The translations under genes and the position numbers were made by a program. A model generated the notes under the pieces. It had not been told where the DNA came from. It ran no database searches and saw only the letters and a program-made list of their open reading frames with translations. This document shows, piece by piece, positions 43,402 through 49,579 of a DNA stretch of 64,000 bases (its first letter is position 1; every line of letters starts with the position of its first letter). Origin of the DNA: Micromonospora matsumotoense (GTDB lineage Bacteria; Actinomycetota; Actinomycetes; Mycobacteriales; Micromonosporaceae); assembly GCF_900091525.1 (NCBI RefSeq), contig NZ_FMCU01000014.1:91806-155805 (forward strand). The letters are read 5' to 3'.

Positions 43402-43727
43402 GAATTGACTTGATCAAATCGAGTGACCTACGCCGATGGGCTTTAATGATCATCGGGCACAGATCCGGCCCAACTGAGCGCGAAAAGCGGCGTAGAACGT
43501 CGTGAGCTGTTGGACGCTCCCGCCCTGCCCAGCGGACGGATCTGTCCGTTTCTGGGTGATGCCGGGGCTGCTTCCGACATTAGTACGTGCAAAACGAGGT
43601 CCGATCAGGGACGATTGGCGTCAACGGACGACGGTGATCCCGCCGGAGTCGGTCGTGGCCCTCCGCTGCCCGGGGGTCGACCGGCGCAGCCAGCGGTGGG
43701 AGCGGCTGGACCGGGAGGGTGAGCACG
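43402..43727. other. Right end of the element and HNH gene leader
   Basis: 326 bases without a clear gene. It holds the right 14-bp repeat and the leader of the HNH gene, ending in GGGAGG (43713-43718). Confidence 0.4.
43579..43592. repeat. Right 14-bp direct repeat, candidate attR core
   Basis: ATTAGTACGTGCAA, identical and in the same orientation to 38935-38948. The two enclose every mobile-type gene of this region. Confidence 0.55.
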
Positions 43728-44273
43728 ATGCCTGACATACGACCCACGGTGGGCTCCGGCGCGCTGGTTCTCAACGCCACCTACGAGCCGCTGTGTGTCG
43801 TGTCCGTGCGTCGGGCCGCGATCCTGGTGCTCACCGCCAAGGCCGTCTGCGTCGCCGACGGCGACGGCATCCTGCACAGCGCCCACGACGCGCTCCCGGT
43901 CCCCTCGGTGGTGCGGCTGACCCGTTTCGTCCGGGTGCCCTACCGCACCCACGTCGGGCTGTCCCGCCGGGCCATCTTCGCCCGGGACGGTGGCCGGTGC
44001 GCCTACTGCCGGGGGCCGGCCGAGACCATCGACCACGTCTTCCCGCGCAGTCGGGGTGGCCGGCACGCCTGGGAGAACGTGGTCGCCGCGTGCGCCCGGT
44101 GCAACCACACCAAGGGCGACAAGACCCCGGCCGAGCTGGGCTGGCGGCTGCACAGCCTGCCGGCGGCCCCGAAGGGCACCGCCTGGCGGGTGCTCGGCCA
44201 CCGCGCACCGGACCCACGCTGGGCGGACTGGCTGGACCTGCGGGACCCGCTCCGCGAGGCCGAGGCCGCCTGA
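43728..44273 (+). CDS. HNH endonuclease-domain protein
   Basis: A 181-residue protein. The N-terminal half (GALVLNATYEPLCVVSVRRA) is typical of the actinobacterial HNH group. The nuclease part has CAYCRGPAETIDHVFPRSRGG, with CxxC zinc ligands and the IDH catalytic His, then WENVVAACARCNHTKGDKTP with the second Cys pair and Asn. The ATG at 43728 is 9 nt after GGGAGG; the GTG at 43719 touches the ribosome binding site. DNA target unknown. Confidence 0.9.
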   Translation: MPDIRPTVGSGALVLNATYEPLCVVSVRRAAILVLTAKAVCVADGDGILHSAHDALPVPSVVRLTRFVRVPYRTHVGLSRRAIFARDGGRCAYCRGPAETIDHVFPRSRGGRHAWENVVAACARCNHTKGDKTPAELGWRLHSLPAAPKGTAWRVLGHRAPDPRWADWLDLRDPLREAEAA

Positions 44274-44351
44274 CCGGGACCGCCGCCGAGTAGCGCCGCC
44301 GGTCGGGGTGCCGCCGTCGTGCCCCGGTGCAGGCCGTCCGGCCGGGGCGGG

Positions 44352-45221
44352 TCAGCGGGCCCGGACCAGGGTGGCGTACACCACGACGTTGTCGGCGTAG
44401 CCGGTCTCGCCGCCGACCCAGCGCCCGCCGCAGGTGATCAGCCGCAGGTTGGGGCGGCTGAAGTCGCCGAAGATCTGGTCGGCCGGCAACCGTTCCTTGC
44501 CGTACCGCTGCACCTCGTCGACCTCGAAGACGGCCACCTGGTGATCGGCACGGGTCACCTCGATCTCGTCACCGTCACGTAGTTCCTTCAGCCCGTGGAA
44601 GACCGCCGGCCCGGTGGTGGTGTCCACGTGCCCGACGATCACGGCCGGGCCGTACTGGCCCGGGGTGGGGCCCTGGTCGTACCAGCCGGCCTCCTGGGCG
44701 CGGGCGACGTCGGGGACGGCGATGCTGCCGTCCGGCGCGATGCCGACCCGGTGCACCGGGGCCTGCAGGTCGAGCCGGGAGATCGCGATCCGGGTCGGCG
44801 GGCTCCCCGAGAGCACGGGGAACTTCTTCGGCGGTGGGCGCAGGCCGGCGATGAACCGGTCCGGCAGCACGCTCAACCCGGTGACCCGTTCCACCCCGAG
44901 CATCGTCACGATCAGCAGCATCACGGCGGCGATCGCCAGCACCGGAAGGCCCGGCCCGGCTCCCGAGAACCGCCCGCCGAATGCCTGTTGCCGGGGCACC
45001 GGGCGTACCGGACGGGCCTGGGTGACCGGGTCGGCGGTGGTCACGCTGGCGGAGAACGCCTGGCCGGCCACCCGGCGGAAGCGACCGGCGACCCGACGGA
45101 GTCGGCGGTGGGCCCGGCCGGCGGCCCGACGGCAGCGCGCGGCGGCCCGGACGGTCCGCCGGGCCGCCGCCCGCATCCGGTGGCCGGTCGACCGGGACCG
45201 ACGGTGGCGGGTACGGGCCAT
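44352..45221 (-). CDS. Class F sortase
   Basis: A 289-residue membrane transpeptidase. After an Arg-rich cytoplasmic segment of about 90 residues comes a membrane helix (LPVLAIAAVMLLIVTMLGV) and the sortase beta barrel. The catalytic His is in VIVGHVDT and the Cys in LRLITCGG. It starts 13 bp after the gene of a surface protein with a PATGG signal and probably attaches that protein to the cell wall. Confidence 0.9.
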   Translation of the reverse strand: MARTRHRRSRSTGHRMRAAARRTVRAAARCRRAAGRAHRRLRRVAGRFRRVAGQAFSASVTTADPVTQARPVRPVPRQQAFGGRFSGAGPGLPVLAIAAVMLLIVTMLGVERVTGLSVLPDRFIAGLRPPPKKFPVLSGSPPTRIAISRLDLQAPVHRVGIAPDGSIAVPDVARAQEAGWYDQGPTPGQYGPAVIVGHVDTTTGPAVFHGLKELRDGDEIEVTRADHQVAVFEVDEVQRYGKERLPADQIFGDFSRPNLRLITCGGRWVGGETGYADNVVVYATLVRAR

Positions 45222-45233
45222 GGCGGCGGGCGG

Positions 45234-45758
45234 TCAGGAACCGGGCCGGGTCCGCCGACGGTTGCCGCCGAAGACGCCGAGCCCGGCGACCACGGCGACC
45301 ACGGTCAGGCCGCCGACCAGCAGCAGTGAACCGGTGCCCCGGTCGCCCGCGGTGCCACCGCCGCCGGTCGCCGGACCCTTGCTCGGCTGGGCCATGTTCA
45401 GCACGGTCAGCATGGCCGAGGCGGTGTTGCCGTTGGCGCACCGCAGGTCCACCGGATAGTCACCGGCCTGCTTGTTACCCGGGATGGTGACCGCGCCGGT
45501 GAGGAACCCGTTGTCGGGCCGCAGCACCACCCGCCCGAAGGCGTCCGAGTGCACGGTGGCCTGCTGGTTGTTGGCGTTGTCGCAGTTGGCCCGGACGGTG
45601 ACCCGGGTGCCGGCCTGCGCGCTGTTCGGCGTGACCTCGACGAAGGTGTTCTCGCCGGCCCGCGCCGGTGGGGCCGTCATCAGGACGAACGCCCCGATCA
45701 GGGCGAACATCGCGAGTACGGCGTGGATGGCACGACGGTGCAGAGTGAGCCCCCGCAT
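45234..45758 (-). CDS. Exported protein with sorting-like C-terminus, probable sortase substrate
   Basis: A 174-residue protein: signal peptide (AIHAVLAMFALIGAFVLMT, cut near ARA-G), an immunoglobulin-like beta domain of about 90 residues (VEVTPNSAQAGTRVTVRANC), then KGPATGGGG, a hydrophobic stretch (LLLVGGLTVVAVVAGLGVF) and a basic end (GGNRRR). This is the layout of a cell-wall sorting signal with PATGG in place of LPxTG. The ATG follows GGAGGGGGG. Lies directly upstream of the sortase gene. Confidence 0.78.
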   Translation of the reverse strand: MRGLTLHRRAIHAVLAMFALIGAFVLMTAPPARAGENTFVEVTPNSAQAGTRVTVRANCDNANNQQATVHSDAFGRVVLRPDNGFLTGAVTIPGNKQAGDYPVDLRCANGNTASAMLTVLNMAQPSKGPATGGGGTAGDRGTGSLLLVGGLTVVAVVAGLGVFGGNRRRTRPGS

Positions 45759-45845
45759 GATTCCCCCCTCCCGGCGACGATTCGCCGGAATCCTGCGACG
45801 GGTGTGCGGGCCTGCATTCCCGCTGGCCCGGGGGCAAACCCGGGT

Positions 45846-46316
45846 TCAGCGGTGCCGGGCACCCGGGGCGGGCGGCCCGGTCGGCAACGGGGTGACCGGA
45901 TGCCACTGCAACGGGCTGGAGAGCACCATCGTGCTGGACGGCTGCCCGTACGGGGCGAGTCGGTCGATGACCGCCTCGAACTGCCCGATCGAGCCGGCGG
46001 CGACCTTGAGCATGCTGCACGCGTCCCCGGTGATCCGGTGGATCTCCCGGATCTCCGGCCAGTCGACGACCTGCGGGTCGTGCAGGATGCAGCGCGCGCC
46101 GTAACAGGACATCCGGATCAGCGCCACCACCGGACGGCCGGCGCGGGCCAGGTCGACGTGCGCGTGATAGCCGGTGATCACGCCGGACTCCTCCAGTCGC
46201 CGGACCCGCTCGGCGACCGCCGGTGGGGACAGGTGCACCCGCCGGGACAGCTCGCTGTACGACAGCCGCGCGTCGGCCTGCAACTCCCGCAGCAGCGCCC
46301 AGTCCATCTCGTCCAC
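45846..46316 (-). CDS. Lrp/AsnC-family transcriptional regulator
   Basis: A 156-residue regulator. N-terminal winged helix: LLRELQADARLSYSELSRRVHLSPPAVAERVRRLEESGVI. C-terminal RAM/ligand domain: VVALIRMSCYG...ITGDACSMLKV. It is divergent from tryptophan 2,3-dioxygenase and probably controls it in response to an amino acid. The GTG at 46316 is 6 nt after TAAGGT. Confidence 0.9.
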   Translation of the reverse strand: MDEMDWALLRELQADARLSYSELSRRVHLSPPAVAERVRRLEESGVITGYHAHVDLARAGRPVVALIRMSCYGARCILHDPQVVDWPEIREIHRITGDACSMLKVAAGSIGQFEAVIDRLAPYGQPSSTMVLSSPLQWHPVTPLPTGPPAPGARHR

Positions 46317-46322
46317 GCGGTG

Positions 46323-46328
46323 ACCTTA
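46323..46328 (-). promoter_or_regulatory. Leaderless-type -10 of the AsnC gene
   Basis: Leftward TAAGGT is followed by 6 nt and the GTG at 46316. Confidence 0.5.
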
Positions 46329-46339
46329 CCTTCGGCAGG

Positions 46340-46375
46340 TCTTATAGGTGAAGTACATTTCATGTTGAAGGTGAT
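46340..46375 (+). promoter_or_regulatory. Possible AsnC-type operator before the dioxygenase gene
   Basis: An A+T-rich patch contains TACATTTCATGTT, an imperfect palindrome centred on ACAT-TTC-ATGT, about 100 bp before the dioxygenase start. The spacing and composition fit an Lrp/AsnC site, but only one copy is seen. Confidence 0.3.
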
Positions 46376-46460
46376 CGGTAGGAGTGCCGTCGAAACGGCA
46401 TTCCATAACCGGCATTCGCCGAGAGATCATGTCGGACAGGCATCCCGAGGAGGCGAGACG

Positions 46461-47363
46461 GTGGAACAGACGGACCTGCGGGCGCGCGCCGCGACCCCGG
46501 CGGTGCGCCCGGTCACCCCGCAGCAGCGCAGCGCCCGGGCCGCCCGCAACGGTGGTGAGCCGACGCTGGAGTTCGCCGACCGGGTGCCCTACGACGCGTA
46601 CGTGCACGCCAGCACCCTGCATACCCTCCAGCAGCCGCTCAGCGCCGACCCGGGGGAGATGTCCTTCCTGATGGTCAGCCAGATCATGGAGCTGTACTTC
46701 GGGCTGACCTGCCACGAGCTGCGCCAGGCCCGGGACGACCTGCGGGCCGACCGGGTCTGGGCGGCGCTCGCCCCGCTGCGCCGGGCCACCCTGCACCTGG
46801 AGGGGCTCAACGCCGCCTGGCGTGGACTGCGCTGGATGACCCCGGCCGACTTCAACCGGTTCCGCAACCTGCTCGGTGAGGGCTCCGGTTTCCAGTCCGC
46901 GATGTACCGGCAGTTGGAGTTCCTGCTCGGGCTGCGCGAACCGGCGTTGATCCGCCCCTTCCGCAGGCAGACCCAGGTGTACGACGAGCTGCACGCCGCG
47001 CTGGCCGTACCGAGCCTCTGGGACGAGGTGGTCGCCCTGCTCGGCCGGCACGGTCACGACCTGCCCGCCGAGTTGCTCACCCGGGACGTCGCCGTCGAGC
47101 ATCTGCCGCACCCCCGGGTCGAGGCGGCCTGGGTGACGGTCTACGACGACGGCGGGCCGGACAACCACCTGCGGCAGCTCGGCGACGCGCTGGCCGACGT
47201 GGCCGAGCAGTTCGGCGACTGGCGCTGGAACCACGTGAAGGCCGTCCAGCGCACCATGGGCGCCAAGGTCGGCAGCGGTGGGTCGGCCGGGCTGGCCTGG
47301 CTGCAGCGCAGCATGTCCCGGGTGGTCTTCCCGGAGCTGTGGTCGGCCCGCACCGCGATGTGA
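46461..47363 (+). CDS. kynA: Tryptophan 2,3-dioxygenase
   Basis: A 300-residue haem enzyme that opens the indole ring of L-tryptophan to N-formylkynurenine. It shows VPYDAYVHASTLHTLQQPLS, the helical bundle MSFLMVSQIMELYFGLTCHELRQAR, GEGSGFQSAMYRQLEFLLG, and WRWNHVKAVQRTMGAKVGSGGSAG, typical of the TDO C-terminal region. The GTG at 46461 follows GAGGAG. Divergent from an AsnC regulator. No kynureninase or formamidase is nearby. Confidence 0.93.
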   Translation: MEQTDLRARAATPAVRPVTPQQRSARAARNGGEPTLEFADRVPYDAYVHASTLHTLQQPLSADPGEMSFLMVSQIMELYFGLTCHELRQARDDLRADRVWAALAPLRRATLHLEGLNAAWRGLRWMTPADFNRFRNLLGEGSGFQSAMYRQLEFLLGLREPALIRPFRRQTQVYDELHAALAVPSLWDEVVALLGRHGHDLPAELLTRDVAVEHLPHPRVEAAWVTVYDDGGPDNHLRQLGDALADVAEQFGDWRWNHVKAVQRTMGAKVGSGGSAGLAWLQRSMSRVVFPELWSARTAM

Positions 47364-47414
47364 CCTGCCGGGTCCCCGCCGCCGTGCGGGGCGACGGGGC
47401 CGGCCGGGGTGCGG

Positions 47415-48362
47415 TCAGGAGTGCGGGCAGGTGTCCCGGTACTCCTCGATCGCGGAGCCCCGGGGCGCGGGGCAGAGGAACTGGTCGTAGCGGGTGTCGT
47501 CGTCGATGAACCGCTTCAGCCAGGAGATGCTGTACTTCGCGACCGTGACGTTCGCCGAGGTGGGGGCCGAGTGGCCGGCCGCGTTCAACTCCAGGTACGC
47601 CTTGTCCAGGCTGGCCGGCAGGCTGGTGTAGAACGGCTCCGAGTGTGACGACACCGGTGCGGTGCTGTCGTTCTCCGCGCCGATCACCAGCGTCGGCACC
47701 CGTACCGACGACCAGTTCTTGACGGTGTGCCAGCCGGTCAGCGGGATGGCCGCCTGCAACGCCGGCCGGGTGTTGGCGGCCGACAGGCTGCCGCCGCCAC
47801 CCATCGAGTGCCCCATCACCGCGAGCCGGCTCCGGTCGATCCGGGTTCGCACCGCGCTGCTGCCGGTCAGGTAGTCCAGGGCGGCCAGCAGTTGGGTGCC
47901 CCGGGAGGCCGGCTGGTCGTACACGGAGAGGGTGTCGATGGTGATCACCACGAAGCCCTGCGAGGCCAGCCGGGGGCCGAGCCAGGCGACGCTGGACTGG
48001 CTGGCGGTGTAGCCGGGGGAGATGGCCACCGCGCCGAAGGTGCCCTCGGCGGTGCTGGTGGGGTAGTAGACGGTGCCGCCCCGGAAGCCGCTCACGGCGG
48101 ACGCGGCGACGGTGCTCTGGGCGATGGCGAACGGGCCACGGCTGGCCTCGATGCTGGTCACCGTGGGGGCGGGACCGCGTTCGTAGGGGCTGGCGGCGAC
48201 CGCTGCGGCGGTCCGGCCGTCGATGGTCGCGGCCGTCGCGCTCGGCGGGGCGACCGCGCCGCCGCCGACCAGGGCCAGCGCGAGCAGCGGCCGGGCGACC
48301 AGCCGGGGCCAGGGCCGACGGGACCGGGCGGGGTGGGGGTGGAGGGCGGGCACGGGTTGCAC
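47415..48362 (-). CDS. Secreted cutinase / polyester (PET) hydrolase-like enzyme
   Basis: A 315-residue exported alpha/beta hydrolase with a signal peptide ending near PPSATA-A. It follows the actinobacterial cutinase/PET-hydrolase pattern: SPYERGPAPT, GGTVYYPT, SPGYTASQSSVAWLGPRLAS (oxyanion Tyr), nucleophile GHSMGGGGSL, LTGWHTVKNW (subsite Trp), PTLVIGAENDSTAPV (catalytic Asp) and NAAGHSAP (catalytic His). The C-terminal Cys pair (FLCPAP, DTCP) forms the conserved disulfide. Start GTG 48362, 5 nt after GGGAG. Natural substrate probably cutin or lipid esters; PET activity is an inference from family. Confidence 0.88.
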   Translation of the reverse strand: MQPVPALHPHPARSRRPWPRLVARPLLALALVGGGAVAPPSATAATIDGRTAAAVAASPYERGPAPTVTSIEASRGPFAIAQSTVAASAVSGFRGGTVYYPTSTAEGTFGAVAISPGYTASQSSVAWLGPRLASQGFVVITIDTLSVYDQPASRGTQLLAALDYLTGSSAVRTRIDRSRLAVMGHSMGGGGSLSAANTRPALQAAIPLTGWHTVKNWSSVRVPTLVIGAENDSTAPVSSHSEPFYTSLPASLDKAYLELNAAGHSAPTSANVTVAKYSISWLKRFIDDDTRYDQFLCPAPRGSAIEEYRDTCPHS

Positions 48363-48739
48363 GGGGACTCCCTGGGGGTGGTGGACCGAATCCGATCGAG
48401 ACTGGACGATCGGTACGGGCCATCCTCTGCGCCCCGGCGCGCGGGCCGGCAATCCCGGCCGGGTCATGTCAGCGGGATATGGGGCGGACGCCACACCCGC
48501 GCGGGCCGTGTCGCCCCGGCACACCGGGCGTCGAACCGGCAGGATGGGGACGTCCGACCCGACTCGTCGCCGCCGTGAGGCCACTGGAACACTGGAGTGA
48601 CAGGTGGGATCGGCACCCCGCAGGCTCGCGGGGCGTCGGCTCCGCTAACGTGAATGGCAGCGGAGTCGGGAGTTCGGCGCCATGATCGTCCACCCGACCC
48701 GGAAGCTCTGGTCTCTCTTACCGCCTGGGGGCGTTGGGA
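48363..48739. other. Divergent intergenic region
   Basis: 377 bases between the polyester hydrolase and the small membrane protein gene. A short hairpin (CCCCGC/GCGGGG near 48617-48640) and a possible -10 (TAACGT, near 48646) are the only signals noticed. Confidence 0.35.
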
Positions 48740-49039
48740 TTGTCTGTCACTGACACGTTGCTGATCTTCGTCGGCATCCCGGCGGCGGTGGTGCTGGTGA
48801 TCGTCGGGCTGGTCTACGCCGCCAACCACGGCAGCGGCGGCGGCGCCAAGCGCTACCGGCCCGGCCGACGCTTCGACTTCACGCCGGTCTGGTTCCTGGG
48901 CCGCCCGGAGCAGCTGACCGACTCGGCCGGCACCGCCCTGGCCGCCGGAGCCCAGGCCCCGGCGCTGACCCACAAGCAGCAGCAGGCCGGCATCGAGGCG
49001 CCGGCCGGTGGAACCGGAGGCGCAAGTGACCGTTGGTGA
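48740..49039 (+). CDS. Small membrane protein
   Basis: A 99-residue protein with one N-terminal helix (LLIFVGIPAAVVLVIVGLVY), then a basic RYRPGRRFDFTPVWF segment and a hydrophilic tail. The TTG at 48740 lies 8 nt after a G-rich site; TTG 48734 is an alternative. It overlaps the next gene by 14 bp. Function unknown. Confidence 0.72.
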   Translation: MSVTDTLLIFVGIPAAVVLVIVGLVYAANHGSGGGAKRYRPGRRFDFTPVWFLGRPEQLTDSAGTALAAGAQAPALTHKQQQAGIEAPAGGTGGASDRW

Positions 49040-49439
49040 GAAGGCGGCCGAGGCCGGGACGGGCACCCCACCCGAGGTGCTGGACGGCCCGTTCTCGACC
49101 CGTCAGCTGCTGCGCATCGACGAGGCGCTGCGCCTGGCCGACCAGGGCAGTGGCCTGGTCTTCTCGGTCTACGTCGGCGGCCTCGACGAGCCGGTCCGCG
49201 AGCACGTCGCGCGGCTGCACCGCCAGCTCGCCGAGCCGGACCGGTCGGTGCTGATCGCCGTGTCGCCCAACCAGCGCCAGCTGGAGATCGTCACCGGCAG
49301 GTACGCCCGCAAGCGCATCCCCGACGCGTACGCCAAGCTGGCCGCGCTGTCCATGGTGGCGTCGTTCGGCGTCGGTGACCTGGCCGGCGGCATCATCCAG
49401 GGCCTCGACCAGCTCGCCAGCCACGCCGGCCGGGGCTGA
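49026..49439 (+). CDS. DUF5130-like protein
   Basis: A 137-residue protein: LRIDEALRLADQGSGLVFSVYVGGLDEPVREHVARLH, then VLIAVSPNQRQLEIVTGRYARKRIPD, a TPM-like alpha/beta layout seen in actinobacterial DUF5130. The GTG at 49026 is 5 nt after GGAGG inside the upstream gene. It probably forms a two-gene unit with the membrane protein. Function not established. Confidence 0.75.
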   Translation: MTVGEKAAEAGTGTPPEVLDGPFSTRQLLRIDEALRLADQGSGLVFSVYVGGLDEPVREHVARLHRQLAEPDRSVLIAVSPNQRQLEIVTGRYARKRIPDAYAKLAALSMVASFGVGDLAGGIIQGLDQLASHAGRG

Positions 49440-49465
49440 GCCCGCCCCGCACGTCCTGACGTAAT

Positions 49466-49565
49466 CCGGAGCCCGGCCCGCACCACGCGGACCGGGCTCC
49501 GGCACATCCGCGGGCGGCCCGGCGGACCGGTTCCGGGGCCGGCGCGGGCTTGCACCCGCGCCGGC
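49466..49565. terminator. Two strong hairpins at a convergent junction
   Basis: An 11-bp perfect stem pairs 49466-49476 with 49492-49502. A second 11-bp perfect stem pairs 49538-49548 with 49555-49565 around a 6-nt loop. They separate the DUF5130 gene from leftward pepN. Confidence 0.65.
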
Positions 49566-49579
49566 CCGGGCCGCTCGAC

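Noticed and set aside
43502..43735. Small rightward frame overlapping the HNH start
   Set aside because: It spans the candidate attR site and has no ribosome binding site; more likely the leader of the HNH gene.
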